From Delphinus delphis (lineage: Eukaryota; Chordata; Mammalia; Artiodactyla; Delphinidae): 64,000 bases of DNA. Shown piece after piece: positions 47,801 through 59,144 of this stretch (the stretch's first letter is position 1; each line of letters starts with the position of its first letter). Made by a program: the position numbers and the translations under genes. The DNA lies in contig NC_082683.1 of NCBI RefSeq assembly GCF_949987515.2, positions 122,350,582 to 122,414,581 of the forward strand. The letters are read 5' to 3'. The notes under the pieces were generated by a model. That model searched no databases. It was given only the letters and a program-made list of their open reading frames with translations, and was not told the DNA's origin.

Positions 47801-49235
47801 ACACTGAAGGGGGCTCCCTCTCAGCAGATACAGAATCAGAGCTTGCAAACAGGAGTGAGCACCTTCTTAGATTTTCCAGCCCAGGCACCTTGGTTGGTTT
47901 ACGCTAGTCCCGGGCCTGGCCTGAAGCAAAGCATTCCGTCCTCCCTCCTGTCTCCTCCCTGCTGCTAGTGATGCTGGGTCTCAGCCAGCCTGAGGTCAGC
48001 CCCAAACTCAGCCGTCTCTCCATTCAAATGCTTCACGTGCACCCCTCTCAGAGCCCCTCACAGTCTCCAGGGAGGTTTGCGTGCAGCTGGGCTGCGGCCG
48101 CTCTGTGTCTTGGCCTTCTCCCCTCACTGCTGTAATTCGAATGTCTATATTCCCTTCTCCCGGGCATTTCTGACCCAGCATTCAGCTGTTTTAAGGGTCA
48201 GGCCACGTTTTCTGGGTTAGTGAAGGACAAACAGGAGCCCTGAGGCAGAGAAGAGCCTCCTTTGCAAGGCCACGTGGCCTGCTACCCAAAGGCCTGTTTT
48301 CACATTTGCCTTGGTGAGAAGAGATAGTAGGCTCTCGTCAGGACCACTCTCCAGCTGGGCAAAATTACCTTTCTCCCCAGAAAGTCTGTGGTGGGGCCCA
48401 CCCGGCAGTGAGGCACAGATTGGGGTTTGGGGCAGGGAGCCTTGGGAAGTAGGCCTGAAGCAGGCTATGTGGCTGGTCCAGATGGGGCCATGTGGAATAG
48501 GGCTATAGCAGGCAAGGCCGGCAGAGAGAGGGGCCACAGCCAAATATGCCTCCACGGTGGTGAGACGGCTTAGGGGTGGAGGCAGCGTTGGAAAAAGTAT
48601 TTCCTTCTTTTATGTGCACCCACGTGACCAAATCTGTAATGTTACCTACAAACTGTGGTGTCCCAGCCAAGATGTGGGGCATCAAAAACCATCCAGGGAC
48701 AGACAGGCCAGTGGAGAACCACATAAAATTATATATACATATAATGCTAATAATTTTTCCCTCTGCATCTCTTGCCTGAGCCAGTGACAGGAAAAACATA
48801 GCTGTCCCCGGCTGGCTTCTCCAGGAGACTTAAACTAGGCAAATTGTGCTGGGATTTCAAGTCCGGCCCAGATCCGATCAACCTCTTTTCCTTTCCAAAA
48901 GGAAAGGAACTCTTGGAATTCCAGCTATAAATTCTGCCCAGAGCTGCTTTCCACAGGGCTATGCAGTGGTCTCCTTTCTTTTCTTGACTGCCAGGGTCCA
49001 GTTCTCTCCATCAAGGTGTCTGGGGGCAGGGGGAGCTCAGAAGCCCCACCTTCCCCCAAGGACATGTCTCCCTTGGCAGGGACAGTGGGTTTCCCTGAGA
49101 TGGTCTTGGGCGTCCAATTCAATGGCACTTGAGGACCTGCAACTGACCCTGGGCCCCATGATTCTACTGAAGTGACAAAACCTTACATCAGACAGCACAT
49201 TAGACATTTTGGAGTGTTTCCAGACATCATCCTGC
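44878..49235. other. No gene recognised; no young insertions
   Basis: Flank downstream of FAM78B. 45225-45480 may be an old DNA transposon remnant ('aatctgggttccataaatag'). The remainder is unique-looking, with only short or unsupported open frames. Confidence 0.45.
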
Positions 49236-49239
49236 TGTG

Positions 49240-49360
49240 TCTTCCTGACTATGATGTTGGCTGGGCGGTATTAGTGGCTCAGTTAACAAAGGAGACAACT
49301 GAGGCTGAGATGAATTACGTGATTTGCTGAAGGTCTAGTTCATCAGCTGCGTTTAGAAAA
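49240..49360 (-). repeat. MIR SINE fragment
   Basis: Reverse MIR: 'aaaggagacaactgaggctg', 'agatgaattacgtgatttgc'. Confidence 0.5.
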
Positions 49361-49654
49361 TTCAAGTCATGCTGAGGTCTTGGGCTCTGGCCTCCTGACT
49401 CAGAGTACTCTTCCAAGGTGGAAGAGGAGAGAAATCACCTGAGGGCACAGACCCTGAGACAGCTGAACCCAGACTCTTCAGGACAGCTTATTCTGTCTGG
49501 ACAAAGTGCATCCAGAGATCCATTAGGGTGACCCTGCAAAGACTCCCTCTGCTAGTCAGTCAGCCCTGCCTGAGGAATAGCAGTGGCTGGACAGGCAGAG
49601 AAGGATGCCTGCATTTAACTAGGGAGAAAATGCTCTGTGAGAATGGAGTAAAAG

Positions 49655-49870
49655 TGTGGTGCCAGAAGACTGAGATTCAAATCTTAAGAGCACCACTGAT
49701 ATTAGTGTGACCTTGGACAGGTCACTTGACTTTCAAATCCCTCGTCAGTAAAGTGGGGATATAAAGCAGACCGTATAAGATTGTTGAGAATCAAATGACA
49801 AAATTTTTGTGTCTGTGCTATGCAAACTGCAGCATACTAATCAAATGGGAGTTATTATTATTAATAACAA
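49655..49870 (+). repeat. MIR SINE
   Basis: Forward MIR: 'gactgagattcaaatcttaa', 'gtgaccttggacaggtcact', 'cagtaaagtggggatataaa'. Confidence 0.7.
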
Positions 49871-50940
49871 TAAGAAGAGAAAGATTAGACCAATACTAAG
49901 ATTTTTTATCTTGATTAGAGATGTTTTTTACTCCACACAAAGGAAGGTAAAAACCCTTTGTAAACTGTAAAGCACTGCAGACCTCAAAAGAATTATTAGG
50001 AGGACTGAGGTTAGTTAGTGATGGGATCCATCATGGGAGGGAGCATGGCTGACCAAGGAGAGCAACTGCAGTCCGTCTCCCTAGAGGCATTCCTATAAGA
50101 GTGTTTAATGATGGCCAAACAACCTTGGCTGTCCTCTGGCCACTGAGCTGGCAACTCTTCTGAAGGCCTTCCATAGGCAGATGTCCTACCAGGGAAACTG
50201 GAACCAGATGTACTCAAGATCTCAGAAGAAATTAATGGCAATAAGACTCTGGGGTAAAAATATCTCTGGGCACTGAGCTGGCTTACTCCACTCCCTTTCT
50301 ATCTAAGGATCTTTTAGGCTTAATTATAGAGTTCGGGCATTCATTGGGGTTTTAATTAATTTTCTTTTCAGCTTGAAGCATGTGTGAGTGTAGCGGGTCT
50401 GTGTGTGTGTGTGTGTGTTTACATCTTTCTTTGCAACTCAGTCGGGAGCTGGCTCTGGCAATGTTTAATTGTGCCCTCAGTTCTAGCAAGAACGTTCAAG
50501 GTGCCAACCGGAGCTTGGAAAGCCATTGTTTCCAATACCTCTGCCCCACATGCTGCTCCTGACGCACTGAGGGATGGCGGGTGGCAGGGCCTTGCTTAGC
50601 TGGGACCTCAGCTGTGGGATGCGTGCTTTCCTCCTCCTTTTGTGCTCATGGTGTTTCAGGGATTCTCAGACCAGGAGAGCAGATTTCCTACTCCACTAAT
50701 TACCAGTACTGTGTTAAGAGATGCCGAGTGACAGCCAGCTCCCACACTGTAGCCCCCAACAGGCTTTCTTCTGGGCAAATCTCCCTGGGATTACACAGTT
50801 TTCTGCATAAGAAAACAGTGTTACTTCTCTTATTTTAATATGTCCACTTAGTAGACTGGTAGGGACTACATGACTGTGTGGGTGAAAGTGACTTGCTTTC
50901 TCCTTTCCTTCGTTCTCTTGTGCTCTCTAGGCAGGGAACA
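49871..50940. other. No gene recognised; short (GT)n at 50399-50418
   Basis: Unique-looking DNA. Confidence 0.45.
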
Positions 50941-50944
50941 ACGC

Positions 50945-51195
50945 GGGAGGCACCACAGCATAGTGTAACAGCATGGAATTTGGAGTCAAGTGGCTCAGTT
51001 TGAATCCTAACTCATGACATTTTCTATTTGTGTGCCTATGGATAAGTCTCTTAACTCCTTTGGATCTCAATTTATTGTCTGTAAAAAGGGGATAATAATA
51101 GCAATATCAACAACAATATTACACTCATAAGACTGTCTGGGGATGAGAAAATGCATGTGGAAGCCTTTTGTAAAATACTCCATAAATTGTAGTTC
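50945..51195 (+). repeat. MIR SINE
   Basis: Forward, nearly full MIR: 'gcatagtgtaacagcatgga', 'gtttgaatcctaactcatga', 'gtctgtaaaaaggggataat', then the 3' part. Confidence 0.7.
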
Positions 51196-51599
51196 TTTTA
51201 TTTTACTGCTCAGAACTACTGCAGAGAACATGATTTTGACCTGTGAGATATTCCTAGCACCAGGAAAGAGGGAGTTGCAAAAAGGCCCATGGAAGGGGAG
51301 GCAGAGAATGAACTCGCCTCCAACCTTGCTGGGTGCTGTGGACCAAAGCAATGAACTGGGAACGTAGGATGCTGCAAAGGGCCCAGATTAAGAGTTCAAT
51401 CTCAGAACAGCTTGCATAGATAAAGGGAAACCAGGAACATTCATTTTTTGAACATACTTGTGACAAGGATTTCCCCCTATTCTTTAAAGGATGGATTCAA
51501 TTGTCTCTAGTGCTAAAAGGGTGAATGGCTCAAGGTTGATGACAATGCTTTGGCTGGAGACAAGGGGAAAGCTGTGGGTCTTAGGTAAGTGTGACCATG

Positions 51600-51735
51600 C
51601 TGTGATATGAGATATGGGAGACCTAGCGTCTTCTCTTGGCTCTGCTGCTAATTATGACCCCTTGAATGATGTGACCCTGAATAGATGAGCTAATATAGCT
51701 CGACCTCAATTTCCTTGAGATCATGGAATAAAAAA
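51600..51735 (+). repeat. MIR SINE fragment
   Basis: Forward MIR: 'cttggctctgctgctaatta', 'atgtgaccctgaatagatga', 'gacctcaatttccttgagat'. Confidence 0.5.
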
Positions 51736-53205
51736 ATCTCAGAGGTGACTAAAGAATCTATGACCTAATGAAATGCTCTTTTCCACACAGGAATTAAAAA
51801 CTCTTGTGCCAACTGTTGTGTGTATATGTGTTTAGAATCCAAATATAGTACTAAGACCACCCAACTAAAACCTAATCAAGGCACCACAGGAGCCCCTTTA
51901 AGCTGATGGTGTCTGGCATCAGACCCAGGGACTGTCAGGGGAAGAAAGGCCTCATGGGAGGATGGGGGTGACCCCAACAGAGATTTCAAGGTGAATTCTC
52001 TCTTGTTGGAGAGTTTCATTCGGCAATATCCTGATTAGCTGAAAGGTAATGATCTAAGGATGACAGAAAGAAAAGGGGTCATTTCCTTGTAAAGCAACTA
52101 TAACTTTAGAATAATAGGCTGCAGGGCAATCGAGTATTCTGCCAGGCTGATTTCAGAATTGAGAGACCCAACTATGGAGTTCACAACAGTATCACTGACA
52201 ATAATCATAATGTATATTTGCACAGTGCCTTTAACTTTCATAAGCACTTTCCCATCTACTTTTCTCATTTTTGTTGTTACATAATTTTCCAGAAAACTTG
52301 CGGGAGGTCATTTCTTTTAAAACTCTGAAAAGTGTGAGTTTTCAGTAGGAACAAGTCTAGCTAAGTATGTAGCACCTTGCTTTATAAATACGATAAAAGT
52401 TATGCTGTAAACATAATTGTGTAAGTAATGTCTTATTTTAATGGGCAGAAATCTTGTGTAGTATTTTGCAATGTAAAAAATACTTCCTCATTAACCTTCT
52501 GTTTGTTACAATTTTAGATTTTTAAATATCAGGTTTTCTTAAAGTAGGGCCAACGGGGATTGGATTCCAGGATAAGTATCCACACTCCAGAATTCCATAA
52601 GGGTAGCACCTAATTCATTCACAGGGAGAGAGTCCTGTTTCTGACATCAGCGTGGAAATTAAGCAGTTTTATATTTAAACCATGGAGCTCTCTGGGACTA
52701 CCTCTCCCATAAAACAAGGAGGCATAACATGGGAAGCGACAGAGGAATCCAAATGTAATAGCTGAATTATTTCTAAATGGAATGTCTCCAGGTCTTCTGT
52801 GAGTCACCGATGTGTCATTAACATGGTGTTATAAATAGCTCAGCTTGCCATCAATAACTGATCTATAAGAGAGTAGCTGGTGGTTGGGGTGTGAGATTAA
52901 CACTACATAATTTGGAGCGGATCTGTTAACCCTCTCATGTAAATAAGCACCATCTCCTGGGACCTGAAATAAATTAGACTGAATTGCATTTTTAATAAAT
53001 GTAATAAACAAGTCCTCCTGTTTTTTCTTCTCCCTTTTCAAACTCTGATAAAAGACAGGTCACTGGAGCCAACCATGGGATTGTAATAATTGTGTTGAAT
53101 CGTAACTCTCTCATTTCTGAAATTAGGCTGGCAGTATCCACCCATAAAATCCACGATGATATTATGAGAGTTTTATAATTATTTTGCATGGGGGGGTTTG
53201 AACAA
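51736..53205. other. No gene recognised; AT-rich, possibly conserved block at 52830-53190
   Basis: Repeat-poor DNA about 1.5-3 kb past the FAM78B stop. It may be distal 3' UTR or flank. 52830-53190 has many TAAT/ATTA core motifs. Confidence 0.4.
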
Positions 53206-53210
53206 GGATC

Positions 53211-53264
53211 TATCTATCTATCATCTATCTATCTATCTATCTATCATCTATCTATCTATCAATC
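53211..53264. repeat. Microsatellite (ATCT)n, interrupted
   Basis: Tandem ATCT units with two short interruptions ('atcatct'). Confidence 0.95.
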
Positions 53265-54379
53265 AAAATTAGCACTATGGAGGATAAAAGGAAAAGCTCT
53301 TTTTGTAGTGATTTAAAAGCTCTTTCTGTGGTGATCCTTATGGTAAAGACTGGATACTTTTAAAAGTTTATATTGGCCTGACTGAAGATCTCAGCAATAC
53401 AGGTTTGCTTACTGTGAGTAACTCAGATTTTCATTAAGAGTCTGAAGTTAAGACTTATGGAGCACTTTCTCACAAATGCTCAAGCAGTTAGAGTTGAGCT
53501 TCTGTGAAGTTGAGCTAAAATAAACATATATAGGTACACAGTATATGTACTGGGTATGCATAAAACCTATAAGCACACATGCAGGTACAGCTGGCAAATC
53601 TGCTAGTAATTATGCTATATATATCCTGGCATGTGTGCTTGCATGTGTGAACGTGTAATAGTAAAAATACTATTCTTACGTGTAGAAATGTTCTTGAAAC
53701 TCTACATGGGTTCATGGCTTATAAACAATTCTCTTTTTGTAAATTTAGGGCTGGTAATGGGAACAGAATAAGCAGCTGTAAACAAAATCACAATTCGGGT
53801 TTCACTAAACACATGGTGAAGGCCCCAAATATCACAGCTATTGCAGAATACAGAACTATCTATCCAAATACTGTGATTGAGGATACTTTAAATAAGCAGT
53901 TTTTGGAAAGAGGTGGGTAGATGGAACCATTGAGAGTCACCATCAGTTAGAACTACGGTCAGCAACTTGGACAGTTCCTAGGAGGCTCTCCCTCAGAATG
54001 GAACCAATATCATGTCTCCAGTTTTCTTAGCGTTTCTTAAATTCCAGTGAGTGTGTTGATGATTAACTAAGACATGCACAGGTATTATTTTGCAATAACA
54101 AATTATTCCCTCCTCCTTCCATTGCCCATTCTCTTCACCACCTGACTTTCCTTCCAACCCTTTCCCCAGCACCCTCCAGTTGGGCAGTGGAACTGTATGT
54201 CTTACAAACACCTGGTGTGGATGTTTTCACTCCCACTTCTAATTGGTTGGGAAGCAGCATTTGCCACAGGCACTGTTTACTTTTGTTTCCATCCCCTGCA
54301 TCTCACAGGAAAGAAATGGTCAATAGTTCAAAGAATCATCCTGGTCAGCTCCAAAATATGGCTACTTGCATGGTAATCA
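53265..54379. other. No gene recognised; possible distal FAM78B 3' UTR
   Basis: Repeat-poor DNA just downstream of the candidate polyadenylation signal. It could be transcribed if a later signal is used. Confidence 0.4.
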
Positions 54380-54612
54380 CAGCAAGTCTGTCAAATCAGT
54401 GATTTCTTTATTCCTAAAAGGAAGGGATTTTTCCTAAGGATTATGGTTCTACCACCCAAGGAGCAGCTCTACTCTTCACAAGTGGCTGCAAAGGCTGGCA
54501 AACCACGAGGTCTGCTTTGGCTCAGAAACTCAGTTTGGCTCCTGCCACCCCTGGCAACCTCACTGTGTGTCTCAGTGGCGTGTGCTCCACACACAGTCAG
54601 GCCAGTCTGCTT
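54380..54612 (-). other. FAM78B: FAM78B proximal 3' UTR with candidate polyadenylation signal
   Basis: Minus-strand sequence after the FAM78B stop. The first AATAAA hexamer on this strand is at 54412-54407, about 200 nt past the stop, so cleavage near 54380-54395 would give a short 3' UTR. The true 3' UTR may be much longer and use later signals. The first hexamer is only a candidate. Confidence 0.4.
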
Positions 54613-55135
54613 CTACTTAGGAGGGATCACAACCAGAGGTGGCCCCCGCTTGGGCCTCCACATGAGGACCTGGGCATCGTTGGCATTGGGTTTCACTAGT
54701 GCGTTGGGGGGGATAGGTTCCATCCGGCTCAGGATCCGGGGCTGCTCCTGCTGAGTCCTGCCCACCAGCCGGGCCCGTTGCCCCAAGAGCTGAAGAGGGT
54801 CCACCTCAATGTCCACCCTCATCCTCCACTTGATCGTCTGCAGAATGATCTTCTCTTTCGTGGTGGTGTTCATGGCCACCAGCCAGGTAGTGAAACTTTG
54901 GTCCCTCTTGATCCTCGTGAGCAGTGGCACATTGCTGTCACTCACTGGCACTGCCCATGTCACACTGGGGTAGAAATTGTCATTCATGCTGACGGAGAAC
55001 CTGGAGATCTTGTTGGTGGGGCCAACCAGGGTCACAGTTTCTGTGGTGTTCCCGTACCAAGGGTAGCTCACCCCATCTGAGTCACTGATGGCTTTTACTC
55101 TCCCTTCCCTCAAGTCAGGCAGTTCCCAGCTTGAC
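54613..55135 (-). CDS. FAM78B: FAM78B, last coding exon (exon 2)
   Basis: On the minus strand, 173 codons run open from the acceptor to a TAG stop at 54615-54613. The protein begins SSWELPDLREG and ends RPKRGPPLVVIPPK, which I recognise as the C-terminal two thirds of FAM78B (human protein about 261 aa). The AG acceptor is at 55137-55136, preceded by a pyrimidine-rich tract (about 55138-55172). The exon opens with a lone G that completes a codon split after its second base, fitting a Met before SSWELP. The open frame continues eight residues upstream of the acceptor (MHLFCFAR), but that is intron read-through. No frameshift, stop or missing segment is visible, and there is no signal peptide or membrane segment. 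The molecular function of the FAM78 family is not established, so none is given. The paralogue FAM78A is the main alternative. Exon 1 is outside the window, to the right. Confidence 0.9.
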
Positions 55136-55172
55136 CTGGCAAAGCAGAAGAGATGCACAAGAAAAGAAGAGG
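55136..55172 (-). promoter_or_regulatory. FAM78B: Splice acceptor and polypyrimidine tract of FAM78B exon 2
   Basis: Read on the minus strand, a C/T-rich run (CCTCTTCTTTTCTTGTGCA, then CTCTTCTGCTTTGCCAG) leads to CAG just before the exon. This fixes the exon start at 55135 and excludes the in-frame ATG a few codons upstream as a translation start. Confidence 0.85.
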
Positions 55173-55408
55173 CTGAATGAATTTTTCAAAAGCTGGAGAG
55201 ATGCCCACCACTTACTATCACAGTCAACTTGGGCAAAATGGGAGGTTCAGAGGGGAATTCAGGTCAAAAAGTTCTATGCTGTGCTGTTTCGGGATTAAAT
55301 GAGAACAAATCAAAAATAAAAAAGCAATACCAGAACAAGTTAAATTAAGCCATAGCTGGTCCAACTGGAAGCAAAAAGCTCAAAGAAGCATTTATGAGAC
55401 CCACAAAG

Positions 55409-55466
55409 AGGCATCAATTAGCTGGAATGGTGCAACGAGGCAACAATTAGCTGGAATGGTGCAATT
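55409..55466. repeat. 29-bp tandem duplication in FAM78B intron
   Basis: Units 55409-55437 and 55438-55466 share CAATTAGCTGGAATGGTGCAA and differ at three positions. Confidence 0.9.
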
Positions 55467-56004
55467 GTAATGAACTACCTAGAGGCATTCGATTGCAAAA
55501 ACCACTTTTTCAGGAAGTATCGCGTCTCTAAGATTTGTTAAGAAAAGGTGGTGGTTGAAATCTGACAAACTTGGAAGGAAGTATCAGGTGGAAAGGAGGG
55601 CAAAGGGAGGTAAGGTTAAAGGTTATACTGATTTCCTAGGAAATCAAAGTAGTAGAATTTCTACTCAAAAAAGAAAGTTGTTTAAATTCTAGTCATTGGC
55701 CAATCCAGCATTTAGAAAACAGACATAGAAACTGATAACACAGGAGATAACGGTCACCTTTGGGAAAACACTTCAATGTGCAAGTTGTGCCACAGGCTGG
55801 CATACACAGTCTCTACTATGTTGTTCTCCCATCAACTTTAAGTCCAGCCTGGAAGTCTAATTGCTTAGTTTAGCAAACTTGCCATTCTGGGTGCTTTGTT
55901 ACTCCTGGCTGCTCCCAACCTTGAACAGAGGGAAGGAGGAGGATATGTGCCCTACTCTTAGCCCATGTGTCTCCCCCAGTGCTGTGGACTACTCATCATC
56001 ATCA

Positions 56005-56265
56005 TCATAGCTGATACTTACTGAATGCTGGCACTATTCCGACCACCGTGCTGAGTACTTTAATTATGTCATCTCAGTTAATGCTCAAAATATCCCACAA
56101 AATAAATACATTTTTATTTCCATTTACACATGAGAGGGTGGAGGCTTAAAGATGTTAAGGTACATGCCAAGGGTTCTACAGATTGTAAGACGTGGAGCTT
56201 GGAGTTGTCTGACTCCAAAGTCTATGTTTTTGACCACTGTGCTACACTGCCTTCTGAAGTGTCCT
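56005..56265 (-). repeat. MIR SINE
   Basis: Reverse, nearly full MIR: 'catctcagttaatgctcaaa', 'ttccatttacacatgagagg', 'gactccaaagtctatgtttt', 'tgaccactgtgctac'. Confidence 0.7.
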
Positions 56266-56575
56266 CACATGATGCTGGAGGAAGCCAGAGTGGAGGGCAT
56301 TCAGGCTATCCAGTGGGCTAGCAGCTCCCAGAGCTGCCATGGGAAGATGGACTGGGTCCTCCTAGGGGCAGACGTTTAGTCAGCAGAACCTGGCTATGCG
56401 TCCTCCATAAATCCTTTCCTGGGACCAAGAATGACTCTCAGCAGTGTTGCATGAGAATTTAATAATTAAGGAAAGAAATGAGACTGTCCACTCATCAGCT
56501 AAGAGGGGGAGGTCTTGTTCGAAATGAAGTTCTTCTCTTAGGAAGTGATAGAATATCCTACGACTTTACTTTTTC

Positions 56576-56738
56576 TTTTTAAATATTTTTATTGAAATAT
56601 AGTTGAACAAAATATGTTACATGTGTGTAATATAATGATGCACAATTTTTAAAGCTTATACTCCATTTAGTTATTATAAAATATTGGCCATATTCCCTGT
56701 GTTGTACAATATATCCTTGTAGCTTATTTTATTATTTA
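56576..56738 (-). mobile_element. L1 LINE 3' UTR fragment
   Basis: Short L1 3' end ('tattgaaatatagttgaaca', 'ttccctgtgttgtacaatat') lying directly beside, and distinct from, the larger L1 to its right. It is an older copy of the type seen at 15684. Confidence 0.7.
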
Positions 56739-57565
56739 TTTATTCAGTTATTTTTTAGCATCTTTATTGGAGTATAATTGCTTTACAATGGCGTGTTAGT
56801 TTCTGCTTTATAACAAAGTGAATCAGCTATACATATACATATATCCCCATATCTCCTCCATCTTGCGTCTCCCTCCCACTCTCCTTATCCCACACTTCTA
56901 GGTGGTCACAAAGCACTGAGCTGACCTCCCTGTGCTATGCGGTTGCTTCCCACTAGCTATCTATTTTACGTTTGGTAGTGTATATATGTCCATGCCACTC
57001 TCTCACTTCGTCCCAGCTTACCCTTCCCCCTCTCCGTGTCCTCAAGTCCATTCTTTATGTCTGCGTCTTTATTCCTGTCCTGCCGCTAGGTTCATCGGGA
57101 CCGTAGTTTTTAGATTCCACATATATGTGTTAGCATATGGTATTTGTTTTTCTCTTTCTGACTTACTTCACTCTGTGTGACAGACTCTAGGTCCATCCAC
57201 CTCACTACAAATGACTAAATTTCGTTTCTTTTTATGGCTCAGTAATATTCCATTGTATATATGTGCCACATCTTCTTTATTCATTCATCTGTTGATGGGC
57301 ATTTAGGTTGCTTCCATGTCCTAGCTATTGTAAATAGAGTTGCAATGAACATTGTGGTACATGACTCTTTTTAAATTATGGTTTTCTCAGGGTATATGTC
57401 CAGTAGTGGGATTGCTAGGTCGTATGGTAGTTCTATTTTTAGTTTTTTAAGGAACCTCCATACAGTTCTCCATAGTGGCTGTATCAATTTACATTCCCAC
57501 CAACACTGCAAGAGGGTTCCCTTTTCTCCACACCCTCTCCAGCACGTATTGTTTGTAGATTTTTT

Positions 57566-57900
57566 AAAAAAATAAATCTATTTATTTCTTTATTTATTTT
57601 TGGCTGTGCTGGGTCTTTGTTGCTGCGCTAGGGCTTTCTCTAGTTGCGGTGAGCGGGGGCTACTCTGTTGCGCTGCGCGGGCTTCTCATTGCGGTGTCTT
57701 CTCTTGTTGCGGAGCATGGGCTCTAGGCATGCAGGCTTCAGTAGCTGTGGCTCATGGGCTCTAGAGTGCAGGGCTCAGTAGTTATGGAACATGGGCTTAG
57801 TTGCTCCGTGGCATGTGGGATCTTCCATGCCCAGGGCTCGAACCCGTTTCCCCTGCATTGGCAGGTGGGTTCCCAACCACTGCACCACCAGGGAAACCCC
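57566..57900 (-). mobile_element. CHR-type SINE, long subfamily, nested in L1, with TSD
   Basis: Minus-strand element with the repeated 'cagtagtt'-type body and the tRNA-like head at the right. TSD TGTAGATTTTTT is at 57554-57565 and 57901-57912. Confidence 0.94.
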
Positions 57901-58046
57901 TGTAGATTTTTTGATAATGGCCATTCTGACTGGTGTGAGGTGATACCTCGTAGTTTTGATTTGCATTTCTCTAACAATTAGTGATGTTGAGCATCCTTTC
58001 ATGTGTTTGTTGGCAATCTGTATATCTTCTCTGGAGAAATGTCTAT

Positions 58047-58906
58047 TTAGGTCTTCTGCCCATGTTTGCACTGGGTTGTTTTTTTGATATGGAGCTGCAT
58101 GAGCTGCTTGTAAATTTTGGAGATTAATCCCTTGTCAGTTGCTTCATTTGCAAATATTTTCTCTCTTTCTGAGGGTTGTCTTTTCATCTTGTTTATGGTT
58201 TCCTTTGCTGTGCAAAAGCTTTTAAGTTTCATTAGGTCCCATTTGTTTAATTTTGTTTTTATTTCCATTCCTCTAGGAGGTGGGTCAAAAAGGATCTTGC
58301 AGTGATTTATGTCATAGAGTGTTCTGCCTATGTTTTCCTCTAAGAGTTTTATAATGTCTGGCCTTACCTTTAAATCTTTAATCCATTTTGAGTTTATTTT
58401 TGTGTATGGTGTTAGGAAGTGTTCTAATTTACTTCCTTTACATGTAGCTGTCCAGTTTTCCCAACACAACTTATTCAAGAGGCTGTCTTTCCTCCACTGA
58501 ATATTCTTGCCTCCATTATGAAAATAAGGTGACCATATGTGCGTGGGTTTATCGCTGGTTTTCCTATCTTGTTCAATTAATCTATATTTCTGTTTCTGGG
58601 GCAGTACCATACTGTCTTGGTTACTGTAGCTTTGAAGTATAGTCTGAAGTCAGGGAGCCTGATTCCTCCAGCTCCATTTTTCTTTCTCAAGATTGCTTTG
58701 GCTATTTGAGGTCTTTTGTGTTTCCATACAAATTGTAAAATTTTTTGTTCTAGTTCTGTGAAAAATGCCATTGGTAGTTTGATAGGGATTGCACTGAATC
58801 TGTAGATTGCTTTGGATTGTATAGTCATTTTCACAATGTTGATTCTTCCTGTCCAGGAACATAGTATATCTCTCCATCTGTTTGTATCATCTTTACTTTC
58901 TCTCAT
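58047..58906 (-). pseudogene. L1 ORF2 C-terminal remnant
   Basis: Two overlapping frames: 109 codons at 58906-58577 ([20 protein letters not shown]) and 187 codons at 58610-58047 ([20 protein letters not shown]). They continue the L1 ORF2 after the RT and are separated by a frameshift. The last ORF2 codons are further left (to about 57920 and beyond the nested SINE). Confidence 0.85.
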
Positions 58907-59144
58907 CAGTGTCTTATAGTTTTCTGCATACAGGTCTTTTGTCTCCTTAGGTAGGTTTATTCCTAGGTATTTTATTCTTTTTGTTGCAATGGTAAATGGG
59001 AGTGTTTCCTTAATTTCTCTTTCAGATTTTTCATCATTAGTGTATAGGAATGCAAGAGATTCTGTGCTTTAATGTTGTATCCTGCTACACTACCAAATTC
59101 ACTGATTAGCTCTAGTAGCTCTCTGGTAGCATCTTTAGGATTCT

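Larger units (their letters stand above)
55173..56575 (-). other. FAM78B: FAM78B intron, exon-proximal part
   Basis: Intron upstream of exon 2 on the gene's strand. It contains a 29-bp tandem duplication (55409-55466) and a MIR (56005-56265). The rest is unique DNA with no gene or young repeat recognised. Confidence 0.7.

Noticed and set aside
53211..53264. Possible CRISPR-like or regularly spaced repeat
   Set aside because: Plain ATCT microsatellite without spacers, in vertebrate DNA.
54778..55080. 100-codon open frame on the plus strand
   Set aside because: Antisense shadow of the FAM78B exon.
55136..55158. In-frame ATG upstream of the FAM78B exon (MHLFCFAR extension)
   Set aside because: The residues fall in the polypyrimidine tract and acceptor. 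The known protein joins exon 1 at SSWELP instead.
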